Assembly: GCF_002163875.1 (NCBI RefSeq)
Contig: NZ_CP019333.1
Span: forward strand, 688,864-752,863
From: Gilvibacter sp. SZ-19
Lineage (GTDB): Bacteria; Bacteroidota; Bacteroidia; Flavobacteriales; Flavobacteriaceae
Direction of reading: 5' to 3'
DNA: 64,000 bases
In this document: piece by piece, positions 26,530 through 34,665 of the stretch
Position numbering within the stretch: position 1 is the stretch's first letter
How the letters are laid out: each line of letters begins with the position of its first letter
Translations under genes and position numbers: made by a program
Notes under the pieces: model-generated
Seen by the model: the letters and a program-made list of their open reading frames with translations, nothing else
Told to the model about the DNA's origin: nothing
The model's database searches: none

Positions 26530-26653
26530 TTTTCTTTCTTTTTGAGTTAAACTGAATTAATTCAAAAGTCAAATGCGCTTTAAAAAAGCGTACTTACAGA
26601 AAAATGTTATAAAGAAATTGAACCCCATTCCTAAGTCGGGAACTGGGTCTTGA

Positions 26654-26759
26654 GTTATCTATCCGGAACATCCGGTAGAATTTAGCACCTTCTTTGTACG
26701 AAGAGACAAAGGGTTGCTAAGGCTTCACAGGGTCTAATCCCTCCACCTTTCTTGATAAC
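26654..26759 (-). promoter_or_regulatory. SAM-I (S-box) riboswitch upstream of metY
   Basis: On the minus strand the P1 helix GTTATC/GATAAC (26759-26754 with 26659-26654) encloses the S-box core. The core includes AAGAAAGGTGGAGGGA, GACCCTGTGAAGCC, TTAGCAACC and GGTGCTAAATTC. A following imperfect hairpin (about 26619-26649) with a poor T-rich tail may be the expression platform. A second small hairpin (26576-26590) lies closer to metY and has no T tract. High SAM should switch off the methionine operon. This leader accounts for most of the 349-nt gap between metY and the DUF1080 gene. Confidence 0.96.
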
Positions 26760-26789
26760 ATTTCAATAAGTGTTTGAACTTTATGAGCA

Positions 26790-26816
26790 CAAATATTGCG
26801 ACACAAAATTGACAAA
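26790..26816 (-). promoter_or_regulatory. Possible promoter of the riboswitch-metY operon
   Basis: TTTG (26816-26813) and AATATTTG (26797-26790) have a spacing of 15 nt. There is one mismatch to the -7 consensus and the spacer is shorter than usual. Confidence 0.3.
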
Positions 26817-26819
26817 TCC

Positions 26820-26855
26820 AAAAAAAGCCCAAAATTTTTGAAAATTTTAGGCTTT
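26820..26855 (-). terminator. Intrinsic terminator of the DUF1080-containing operon
   Basis: A long stem (AAAGCCTAAAATTTT pairing with AAAATTTTGGGCTTT, one G-U/mismatch position) is followed on the minus strand by a run of seven T (26826-26820). It lies 24 nt past the stop of the DUF1080 gene and insulates it from the riboswitch unit. Confidence 0.82.
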
Positions 26856-26878
26856 GCAATTGTTGTTTTTATACAGAA

Positions 26879-27694
26879 CTAATCCAGCTCCCGCACCCAA
26901 ATGTTGCGGTAACTAACGCCACTCATATCTTGGTGATCTTGCAGCTTTATCGGTGCCTTTCCGTGTGCTTCGTTCTTAGGCCAGCCAATGTATTCGCTAG
27001 TCCCAAGGATCTCAAAATGATCTTGGATCAACACTCCGTTATGCAGCACGGTAATAGTCGCAGATTTGGTTTTATTACCTGCTTCGTCAAATTCTGGTGC
27101 GTGATAGATTATGTCGTAGGTATTCCATTCTCCGGTAGGCACAGCAGCTTTTACCAACGGAGGAGATTGCTTGTAAATAGATCCTGCTTGCCCATTTACG
27201 TAGGTCGGGTTATCGTTGTTGTCTAACACCTGGACCTCGTAGCGGTTTTGCAAGAACACTCCACTGTTAGAGCGGGCTTGCCCGTCTGCCTTATTATCTG
27301 GATTAGAACGCCATTCTATGTGCAATTGTACACTGCCAAAAGACTGTTTGGTCTGAATATCTCCGGTCTTATCTTTTACGGTCATACTGCCATCTCCATT
27401 GATGATCCATTGTGCTGCGGAGCCGTCCTTAGCCGATTCCCAGGCATCTAGGTTGGTTCCGTCAAAAAGTACAATGGCATCAGACGGCACTCCGTTGTTA
27501 CCCACCGGATCGATCTCTGCCGGCACAGGTTCCCACTGTTCCGTTTCTTTAGGATCTGTAGGCTCCTGGGCAACCTCTTCAGTGGTTTCTTCTTTCTGCG
27601 GATCGGCCTCGGTTTGCGCTTCTGCATTCTGGTTGCAGGCAATTAAAAATCCACAGCAAACAAGACCTAAACTTAATTGATAAATATGTTTCAT
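26879..27694 (-). CDS. DUF1080 (3-keto-disaccharide hydrolase family) lipoprotein
   Basis: The product has 271 residues. A lipoprotein signal (FLIAC, Cys20) is followed by an acidic Glu/Thr/Pro-rich linker (about 25-65) and a DUF1080 concanavalin-like beta-sandwich (about 70-270). Motifs include LFDGTNLDAWES, FGSVQLHIEWR, NSGVFLQNRYEVQVLD and APIKLQDH. Family members with known activity cleave 3-keto-glycosides. It is the last gene of the five-gene minus operon 31153-32169 to 26879-27694, and matches the role expected after glycoside 3-oxidation. Confidence 0.88.
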   Translation of the reverse strand: MKHIYQLSLGLVCCGFLIACNQNAEAQTEADPQKEETTEEVAQEPTDPKETEQWEPVPAEIDPVGNNGVPSDAIVLFDGTNLDAWESAKDGSAAQWIINGDGSMTVKDKTGDIQTKQSFGSVQLHIEWRSNPDNKADGQARSNSGVFLQNRYEVQVLDNNDNPTYVNGQAGSIYKQSPPLVKAAVPTGEWNTYDIIYHAPEFDEAGNKTKSATITVLHNGVLIQDHFEILGTSEYIGWPKNEAHGKAPIKLQDHQDMSGVSYRNIWVRELD

Positions 27695-27704
27695 AAGGGT
27701 GGTT

Positions 27705-28757
27705 TTATAGTCCTAAAATCTTCTTTAGTTTTTCTTCGTCGATGGCTGCTCCAGCAAAATCGTCAAAGCGTTTTGTGGTAGCCTCGATGATGTGATCGGC
27801 AATGAACTTAGCGCCTTCGCGCGCTCCTTGTTCTGGGCTTTTTATTACACACTCCCATTCCATCACTGCCCAAACATCGCAGCCGTATTCGGTTAGTTTG
27901 CTAAAGACAGTTTTGTAGTCGATCTGCCCATCACCCAAAGAACGATATCGTCCTGCACGGTCTTTCCAATCGCCGTATCCGCCGTAGGCTCCTTTTTTAC
28001 CTGTAGGCTTGAATTCAGAATCCTTAACGTGGAAGGCCTTGATAAACTCGTGGTAGTGGTCTATGTAGGTAAGGTAATCGAGCTGCTGTAAAACAAAATG
28101 CGAAGGATCGTACAAAATATTCACCGCCTCATGCTTGCCAGTCGCTTCCAGGAAACGCTCAAAGGTCACCCCGTCGTGCAGGTCCTCTCCCGGATGAATC
28201 TCATAACAAACGGCAACTCCGTTGTCTTTGAATTCATCTAAAAGTGGTAGCCAGCGAGCGGCTAATTCTTTAAAGCCCATCTCTACTAATCCGGTGGGAA
28301 GCTGCGGCCACGGATGCCACATATGCCACATCAAAGCGCCACTAAAAGTAGCATGCGCCTTTAATCCTAAATGCTTACTCGCTCTGGCTGCAGAAAGCAA
28401 CTGTTGGCGCGCCCATTCGGTACGCTTGGCAGGATTGTTCTTGCAGTCGTCCGGAGCAAAATTGTCGAACATTAAATCGTAAGCCGGATGTACAGCAACC
28501 AATTGCCCTTGCAAGTGGGTTGAAAGTTCGGTGATCTCCAGACCGTAGTCTGCTATCTTGCCTTTAAGTTCATCGCAGTAGGTTTTACTTTCTCCTGCTA
28601 ACTTAAGGTCTATCAAGCGCGTTTCCCAAGTTGGGATCTGTATCCCCTTGTATCCGAGATCTCGTGCCCATCCGCAGAGTCCATCTAAGGAATTGAAAGG
28701 GGCTTTATCGTCCATGAACTGTGCGAGAAAAACCGCAGGTCCTTTTATTGTCTTCAT
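27705..28757 (-). CDS. Xylose-isomerase-like TIM-barrel protein (sugar epimerase/isomerase/lyase)
   Basis: This 350-residue AP-endonuclease-2/xylose-isomerase-like TIM barrel has no signal peptide, so it is cytoplasmic. Metal ligands are suggested by CYEIHPGED (about 188), LYDPSHFVLQ, FHVKDSEF and a C-terminal VMEWECVI. Such proteins are annotated as sugar phosphate isomerase/epimerases, but several Bacteroidetes members act on keto-sugars. Gaps of 4 nt to the Gfo/Idh/MocA gene and 10 nt to DUF1080 show co-transcription. Confidence 0.85.
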   Translation of the reverse strand: MKTIKGPAVFLAQFMDDKAPFNSLDGLCGWARDLGYKGIQIPTWETRLIDLKLAGESKTYCDELKGKIADYGLEITELSTHLQGQLVAVHPAYDLMFDNFAPDDCKNNPAKRTEWARQQLLSAARASKHLGLKAHATFSGALMWHMWHPWPQLPTGLVEMGFKELAARWLPLLDEFKDNGVAVCYEIHPGEDLHDGVTFERFLEATGKHEAVNILYDPSHFVLQQLDYLTYIDHYHEFIKAFHVKDSEFKPTGKKGAYGGYGDWKDRAGRYRSLGDGQIDYKTVFSKLTEYGCDVWAVMEWECVIKSPEQGAREGAKFIADHIIEATTKRFDDFAGAAIDEEKLKKILGL

Positions 28758-28761
28758 GAGT

Positions 28762-29901
28762 TTATGCGTTTAAATCGATCCAAACATTCCCTTGCTTATG
28801 TGAAGCAACGGCTTGCTCTATAAAGTACATACCACGAACCCCATCTTCCATTCCAGGAAACTCGGCGGGGTTATAATCTTCGCCGCGAACAGCCTTGGCC
28901 ATACCCTTGTAAATATTACCCATGGCATCGAAGATTCCTTCTGGATGCCCTGGAGGTAATTTGGTTCCTGATAGTGAAAGCGGATCGTTATAATCGTGAC
29001 CTGGTTTTAAGGTACGCATGGGTTGACCGTCTTCTAGCCAATACACGTAATTGGGATTCTCTTGACCCCACTTTAGCGAGCCTTTATCACCATAAATGGC
29101 CACAGTAAAGTTATTCTCTTCTGCTGTTGCTATCTGACTGGCCCTAAGCACACCTTTGACATTCTTACCGAGACGCAAGAGTACAGTGCCGTCTATATCC
29201 ATTTGGTTATCCTCGTATAGATGATTCAGATCCGCAAGTATGGACTTTACTTTTAAGCCTGAGACAAATTCTAACATTTGGTAGGCGTGTACACCAATAT
29301 CGCCCATACAACAGGAAATACCAGATTTATCAGGATCCAAACGCCAAGTGGTTTTTCGGAGCTTCGGATCATGTATGATCGGGTTGATCCAACCTTGGTA
29401 ATACTGAACATCTACCTTTTGGATCTTACCAATGACTCCCTGAGCGATCATCTGCTTCATTTGGCGAATCATCGGGTAGCCGGTATAGGTATGTGTCAAG
29501 GCAAATTGCTTCCCGCTGGCAGCTTGTACGGCTTGTAGCTCCAAAGCTTCTGCATAACTCATGGTCATGGGCTTTTCGCAGATCACATGAAACCCGTTCT
29601 CTAAGAGTTGCTTGGCCATAGGAAAGTGCAAGAAGTTAGGTGTTAGCACCGAGACAACCTGGATCCTATCGGCCTCAGGTATAGCCAACTCCCCAGCAAT
29701 AAAAGCATCCAGATCTGCATAAATGCGATCTGTTGGCATGCCGAGTTCATTAGCAAAGTCTATACTCTTTTGTAGTTCCGGATTAAAAACCGCTCCGGTA
29801 AGCGCATATGCATCGAACATACTGGCAGCCACGCGGTGTAAAACCCCAATAAGGGAATCACCTCCACCACCAAGTACGCCCCACTTTATTTTTTGAGCCA
29901 T
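28762..29901 (-). CDS. Gfo/Idh/MocA-family NAD(P)-dependent oxidoreductase
   Basis: The product has 379 residues. The N-terminal Rossmann fold has GVLGGGGDSLIG, the EKPMTMSYAEA motif contains the catalytic Lys of the family, and the C-terminal domain has GDIGVHAYQML. There is no signal peptide. Members oxidise or reduce sugars, often at C3 through a tightly bound nucleotide. Here it probably interconverts 3-keto and hydroxyl sugars after uptake. Confidence 0.88.
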   Translation of the reverse strand: MAQKIKWGVLGGGGDSLIGVLHRVAASMFDAYALTGAVFNPELQKSIDFANELGMPTDRIYADLDAFIAGELAIPEADRIQVVSVLTPNFLHFPMAKQLLENGFHVICEKPMTMSYAEALELQAVQAASGKQFALTHTYTGYPMIRQMKQMIAQGVIGKIQKVDVQYYQGWINPIIHDPKLRKTTWRLDPDKSGISCCMGDIGVHAYQMLEFVSGLKVKSILADLNHLYEDNQMDIDGTVLLRLGKNVKGVLRASQIATAEENNFTVAIYGDKGSLKWGQENPNYVYWLEDGQPMRTLKPGHDYNDPLSLSGTKLPPGHPEGIFDAMGNIYKGMAKAVRGEDYNPAEFPGMEDGVRGMYFIEQAVASHKQGNVWIDLNA

Positions 29902-29903
29902 AA

Positions 29904-31127
29904 TTATTGTTGGTATTCTACTTTCTCGTTTTTAAACAGGAGTGCAAACAATACAAATACTACTGCGGCAAATGCTGCAGGATACAACCAAATCTGATTC
30001 CAAGTATGTTCGGTCTCTGAAATGGCAAATGCATCGGTGGTCTTACCGGCTATCCAGAATCCGATCAACATACCGACTCCGTAAGTAGCTAGGGTAATGA
30101 GCCCTTGTGCGGCACTCTTGTATTTTTCGCCTGCCTTACTGTCTGTATAGATCTGTCCTGACACAAAGAAGAAGTCATAACAGATACCGTGCAGCGCGAT
30201 TCCTATCAGCAACATAAAATACATGCCATCCGGGTCTCCATAAGCAAATAGCAAATAGCGAACCGTCCAGGCTAACATGCCGACAAGGATGGTCTTTTTA
30301 AATCCGTAGCGCATAAAAAAGAAAGGCAATAGCAGCATAAAGAACACTTCTGAGAATTGCCCAATGGCCATCTTCTCTGCCGGTTTATCTACCCCTACCT
30401 CACCCAAGAAATGCCCGGCGTGCTGGTAGTAAAAGGCCAACGGAATACAGATCAAAACAGAAGCGATAAAAAAGATCAAGAAGTTTCTGTCCTTTAAAAG
30501 TTTTAACGCATCTAAGCCTAAAATAGTTGAGATACTTGCGCGTTCTGTAGAGCTCGGTGGTGTTTTTGGAAGTGTGAAACTGAACACACCCAAAACAGCA
30601 CTGGCAATAGCACACATTAAAAAGGTGTTGCGCAACAAGCCGTCGGCGATCCCTGATTCGGAATCCCACAAGAAAATTCGGCTGATGCAAATCCCAGCGA
30701 TGATCCAGCCTACGGTTCCCCATACACGAATTCGCGGAAACTGTTTGGACGGATCCGAGAGCTGATTAAAACTCACCGAATTTACCAAGGCCAGCGTTGG
30801 CATATAGGCTATCATATAACCCAAAACATAAGGATAGAAAGCGTCAAAACTCTCGGCATTGGCCAGTTGATACATCAGCACAGCACCAACCAAGTGCAAC
30901 ACACCCAATATGCGTTCTGCGTTAAAGTATCGGTCTGCAATAAGTCCTATGATAAAAGGTGCGATGATCGCCCCCCAGCTTTGAGTAGAATAGGCCATAG
31001 CCGTTTCTCCTCCATCAGAACCCAGGGTGTTTGTCAAATAGATCCCCATGGTCACGAACCAACCTCCCCAAATGAAGAATTCTAGAAACATCATGAAGGA
31101 GAGTTGAAAATAGGTGGATTTTTTCAT
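29904..31127 (-). CDS. MFS permease of the nucleoside:H+ symporter (NupG) type
   Basis: This 407-residue protein has about 12 hydrophobic helices. FFIWGGWFVTMGIYL at the N-terminus and PFIIGLIADRYFNAERILG (loop 2-3) resemble NupG/XapB-like symporters. Flavobacterial members are frequent in sugar-catabolic operons. Because the neighbours act on keto-glycosides, a sugar rather than a nucleoside may be the cargo. It is 2 nt from the oxidoreductase gene. Confidence 0.82.
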   Translation of the reverse strand: MKKSTYFQLSFMMFLEFFIWGGWFVTMGIYLTNTLGSDGGETAMAYSTQSWGAIIAPFIIGLIADRYFNAERILGVLHLVGAVLMYQLANAESFDAFYPYVLGYMIAYMPTLALVNSVSFNQLSDPSKQFPRIRVWGTVGWIIAGICISRIFLWDSESGIADGLLRNTFLMCAIASAVLGVFSFTLPKTPPSSTERASISTILGLDALKLLKDRNFLIFFIASVLICIPLAFYYQHAGHFLGEVGVDKPAEKMAIGQFSEVFFMLLLPFFFMRYGFKKTILVGMLAWTVRYLLFAYGDPDGMYFMLLIGIALHGICYDFFFVSGQIYTDSKAGEKYKSAAQGLITLATYGVGMLIGFWIAGKTTDAFAISETEHTWNQIWLYPAAFAAVVFVLFALLFKNEKVEYQQ

Positions 31128-31152
31128 TGTGTTTATTTAGTTAGTATGGTTG

Positions 31153-32169
31153 TTAGTTCATTTTGCTACCCAAGCTGATCAGCAGATCGCGCGTGGCCTC
31201 TATCCCTTCTTGTTCAGAGAGATTATTACCCTCGTATTCCACGCCGATATAACCGGTATAACCGGCATCCTTTACTACTTGAAGCATTCTGGCGTAGTCT
31301 ATGGTTGTCTCGTAGCCGTCTTGGTCAAAGTCATAAGATTTGGCACTCACTGCCTTGGCAGCAGGCATCATGAGTTGAACCCCTTGGTAAATATCTGGGT
31401 ATTCTTCTTCACACTCGCCCCACTTGGCTCCGTCTTTTCTCTTGACACAGAAGTTTCCAAAATCCGGCAGGGTTCCGCAATTGTCCATTCCAACAGCATT
31501 GATCACTTCCATTAAAAGAGGTGCATTAGAAGACTGCCAGCCATGGTTCTCAACCAGAACGTTCACACCTTTGGTCTTGGCATAAGCACCTAATTTAGAC
31601 ATTCCGTCTATGCTGTTTGCTTTCCACTCCTTATCATCCAAAGATCCGAAGAGATTGATTCTAATAGAATGACAACCCAACTCTGCCGCTGCATCGACCC
31701 AACGCTTGTGGTTTTCTACCGCTAAGTTACGGGCAGCTTCGTCATTGACCGACAGATCGCCTTCGCCATCTATCATGATGATCAAATTCTCCATTCCGGC
31801 CGCTTCGCTTTCTTCTTTGAGTCGTTGCGTTATAGCCTTTATTGCTTCGTCCTTACTGTCGTATTCTTCCATAGCCGAATTGTACAATTGACTCACATAT
31901 TCCAACCCGGTAAAACCGTTGTCTTTGGCATAGGCCGCAAAGTCAAAAGGATCCATGCCTTCTTCTCGGATCATTCTGTGAATGGACCATTGCGCCAAGG
32001 ATAATTTAAAGAAAGGATCCTTAGATTTTTCGACAACGTTTTCGGAGCTATTTTCGGTCTGGTTTTCAGCAGTTTTTTGTTCTTGGTCAGACTTACAACT
32101 CCCTAGAGTTAAGACTATTAGCAGAAATGTGAGAAGTGCAATATTTTGCCGCGATAGTTGCGTTTTCAT
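31153..32169 (-). CDS. TIM-barrel sugar isomerase/epimerase-like lipoprotein
   Basis: The product has 338 residues. A lipoprotein signal peptide (LTLGSC, Cys25) is followed by an acidic/Gln-rich linker and a xylose-isomerase-like TIM barrel (about 50-338). Candidate ligands are VLVENHGWQSS (about 225), LPDFGNF and IGVEYEGNNLS. It is a periplasmic lipid-anchored counterpart of the cytoplasmic barrel at 27705-28757. It is the first gene of the minus operon, directly divergent from the GMC dehydrogenase gene. Confidence 0.82.
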   Translation of the reverse strand: MKTQLSRQNIALLTFLLIVLTLGSCKSDQEQKTAENQTENSSENVVEKSKDPFFKLSLAQWSIHRMIREEGMDPFDFAAYAKDNGFTGLEYVSQLYNSAMEEYDSKDEAIKAITQRLKEESEAAGMENLIIMIDGEGDLSVNDEAARNLAVENHKRWVDAAAELGCHSIRINLFGSLDDKEWKANSIDGMSKLGAYAKTKGVNVLVENHGWQSSNAPLLMEVINAVGMDNCGTLPDFGNFCVKRKDGAKWGECEEEYPDIYQGVQLMMPAAKAVSAKSYDFDQDGYETTIDYARMLQVVKDAGYTGYIGVEYEGNNLSEQEGIEATRDLLISLGSKMN

Positions 32170-32190
32170 TAGGAAAATTTTAGAAAGGAC

Positions 32191-32216
32191 ATCAAATTAA
32201 CAATAATAAATTTGAT
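32191..32216. promoter_or_regulatory. Inverted repeat and -7 box between divergent sugar operons
   Basis: ATCAAATT (32191-32198) and AATTTGAT (32209-32216) form a perfect 8-bp dyad with a 10-nt spacer. A plus-strand -7 box TAAATTTG (32207-32214) overlaps its right half. This is a good place for a repressor that would control both operons. A small RNA hairpin (CTGTAA/TTACAG, 32249-32270) follows in the GMC leader. Confidence 0.45.
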
Positions 32217-32297
32217 TTATTACAGATAAGATAATTAATTTAGTTGCCCTGTAAAAATAACACCTTACAGCTAATCTTACCAAAACTAAACAGTAAA

Positions 32298-34019
32298 ATG
32301 ACAAGTTGTTTTCTCCCAAATCCTGATGCTGAATACGATGCGATCGTAGTAGGTACGGGGATTTCTGGCGGATGGGCCGCCAAAGAGCTCTGTGAGAACG
32401 GCCTTAAGACCTTGGTCTTGGAGCGCGGTCGCATGGTTGAGCACCCACAAGACTACACTACGGCTAATTTAGATCCTTGGGATCTGCCAAACGGAGGTAC
32501 TGCTTCCCGCGAAACTCGACTAAAGAAACCCAAACAACACCGTACAGGTTATGTGACCAACGAAGCGCACCAGCATTTCTTTGTAGATGACCAAAAACAC
32601 CCATACAACGAAGACCGTCGTTTCGATTGGATCCGAGGTTATCACGTTGGGGGTAGATCACTGATGTGGGGGCGTCAGAGCTACCGCATGGGAGATATCG
32701 ATTTTGAGGCCAACAAAAAAGAAGGCATTGCCGTGGATTGGCCAGTTCGTTATGCGGACGTAAAAGAGTGGTATGACTATGTAGAAGATTATATAGGAGT
32801 AAGTGGAACCAATCTTGGGCTGGACATTTTACCTGACGGGAAGTTCCTAAAACCAATGGAGCTTAATTGTGTAGAAGAACACTTACAAGAAAAGATCGCC
32901 GAAAACTTTGACGATGGTCGTGTTTTGACTATCGGGCGAGCAGCTCACATCACAGAAGGAACCAAGCCTGGAAAAGGGCGTTCTCAGTGTTTGTATAGAA
33001 ACCGCTGTATGCGCGGTTGTCCTTACGGAGCTTACTTTAGTTCCAACAGTAGTACTTTACCTGCTGCGGAGGCGACCGGGAATATGACATTAAGACCGAA
33101 CTCTATAGTTTATGAGGTGATCTATGACGATGCCACCCAACAAGCAACTGGAGTTCGCGTGATCGATGCCGAGACCAAAGAGAAGATAGAGTTTAAAGCT
33201 CAGATCATTTTCCTTTGTGCATCTGCTGTTGCATCGACCTCTATTCTACTACAATCTAAATCAGATCGTTTTCCTAACGGACTTGGAAATGATTCTGGAG
33301 AGCTAGGCCACAACCTTATGGACCACCACTTTAGAGTAGGAGCCCAAGGAAAGGCTGTCGGTTTTGACGATAAATATTTTAAAGGCCGCCGAGCCAACGG
33401 AATCTACATTCCTCGTTTTAGAAATTTAGGTGGAGATACCGACGTTGCTACCTTTAAACGTGGTTACGGATATCAAGGTGGAGCCAATCGTGGATCTTAT
33501 GGCGATATGGTAGCCGAATTGAAATACGGCCCAGAACTTAAAGAAGCTATTTTAAAGCCAGGAGAATGGAGCATGAACTTGCTCGGTTTTGGTGAGACCT
33601 TACCAGACCACAGCAATCGTATGTATTTAGACTACGACAAGCTTGACGAATGGGGCTTGCCTACCGTTACTTTCGACGCTGATTTTGGTGAGAACGAACT
33701 TGCCATGCGTGAAGACATGAAAGAACAAGCGGCTAAGATGTTAGAGACAGCTGGCTTTACAGACATTGTGACTTATGACGATATTGGAGGAATGGGTCTT
33801 GGAATCCACGAAATGGGAACTGCTCGTATGGGTCGTGACCCTAAAACCTCAGTACTGAATAAGTGGAACCAGGTTCATGCCTGTAAGAACGTATATGTAA
33901 CAGATGGCTCCTTTATGACCTCTGCCGGGTGTCATAACCCGTCACTAGGGTATATGGCCTTTACCGCTCGTGCAGCGAATCACGCGGCAGAGCAATTCAA
34001 GAAAATGAAAGAAGCATAA
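32298..34019 (+). CDS. GMC-family FAD-dependent sugar dehydrogenase, large subunit
   Basis: This 573-residue GMC oxidoreductase has the FAD-binding VGTGISGGWAAKEL (about 13-26), GRSLMWGRQSYR, a Cys-rich CLYRNRCMRGCPYGAY loop (about 230-245) and the C-terminal HEMGTARMG and GCHNPSLGYMAFTARAA. It has no signal peptide. Related enzymes with a gluconate-2-dehydrogenase-3-type small subunit are glucoside 3-dehydrogenases or gluconate dehydrogenases; they are exported folded by piggy-back on the Tat-signal subunit. The downstream gene supplies such a subunit 11 nt away. No cytochrome c subunit is in the window. The start at 32298 is preferred over one 18 codons upstream. Confidence 0.88.
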   Translation: MTSCFLPNPDAEYDAIVVGTGISGGWAAKELCENGLKTLVLERGRMVEHPQDYTTANLDPWDLPNGGTASRETRLKKPKQHRTGYVTNEAHQHFFVDDQKHPYNEDRRFDWIRGYHVGGRSLMWGRQSYRMGDIDFEANKKEGIAVDWPVRYADVKEWYDYVEDYIGVSGTNLGLDILPDGKFLKPMELNCVEEHLQEKIAENFDDGRVLTIGRAAHITEGTKPGKGRSQCLYRNRCMRGCPYGAYFSSNSSTLPAAEATGNMTLRPNSIVYEVIYDDATQQATGVRVIDAETKEKIEFKAQIIFLCASAVASTSILLQSKSDRFPNGLGNDSGELGHNLMDHHFRVGAQGKAVGFDDKYFKGRRANGIYIPRFRNLGGDTDVATFKRGYGYQGGANRGSYGDMVAELKYGPELKEAILKPGEWSMNLLGFGETLPDHSNRMYLDYDKLDEWGLPTVTFDADFGENELAMREDMKEQAAKMLETAGFTDIVTYDDIGGMGLGIHEMGTARMGRDPKTSVLNKWNQVHACKNVYVTDGSFMTSAGCHNPSLGYMAFTARAANHAAEQFKKMKEA

Positions 34020-34030
34020 AACTACAAACC

Positions 34031-34651
34031 ATGGATAGAAGACAAGCATTAAAGAATATTGGACTTACTACAGGTTTTGTAGTGGCTTCACCTGCGCTCT
34101 TTAGTTTATTGGAGAGCTGCACCAGTTCTGACCCAAAATGGGTTCCGGTTTTTATGGATGAGACCCAAGCGATGATCGTTGGCCGTTTTGCCGATGTTTT
34201 CCTCCCTAAAACAGAGGAGACTCCAGCCGCGACCGAACTCAACGTAGTTCAGTTTATCGACACCTATTGGAACGAGGTTTCTACACTAAAGTACCAAGGA
34301 AAGATACAAACCGTATTTGGAGAAGTTATTGGAATGATGAAAGCTGAGCATGGCGAAGATCTTTCTGTCATGACAGACGAGAACTATATGGCCTTTTTAG
34401 ATGCCAATATGTTACACCCTAGAGACGAAAAGCGTGATCCACCAGGGACCAATCAGAGTGTCGAGGCCTTAGAGGATGACACACCGCTTACTGTCTCGAA
34501 GTTCTTGAACGGACTCAAATGGATGTGCATTAACGGCTACTTGACTACCCAACAAATGGGTGAAGAGTACTTGGTCTACGAACCTGTACCGGGAACCTAT
34601 GTTTGCGACGACTTGCAGACACTCACAGGAGGAAAACGTTATTCACTATAG
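34031..34651 (+). CDS. Gluconate 2-dehydrogenase subunit 3-family small subunit with Tat signal
   Basis: The protein has 206 residues. The N-terminus MDRRQALKNIGLTTGFVVAS has a twin-arginine motif and hydrophobic core, followed by LESC, so it may also be lipidated. The body matches the small-subunit family of FAD sugar dehydrogenases (VPVFMDETQAMIVGRFADVFLP, FIDTYW). It should carry the GMC subunit into the periplasm and stabilise it. Confidence 0.88.
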   Translation: MDRRQALKNIGLTTGFVVASPALFSLLESCTSSDPKWVPVFMDETQAMIVGRFADVFLPKTEETPAATELNVVQFIDTYWNEVSTLKYQGKIQTVFGEVIGMMKAEHGEDLSVMTDENYMAFLDANMLHPRDEKRDPPGTNQSVEALEDDTPLTVSKFLNGLKWMCINGYLTTQQMGEEYLVYEPVPGTYVCDDLQTLTGGKRYSL

Positions 34652-34665
34652 TAACGCATCCAAAT

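Noticed and set aside
26576-26590. CGCTTT-AAA-AAAGCG hairpin near the metY start as the riboswitch terminator
   Set aside because: On the minus strand it is followed by CATTTGAC and not by a T run, so it does not meet the pattern of an intrinsic terminator. It is only mentioned as part of the leader.
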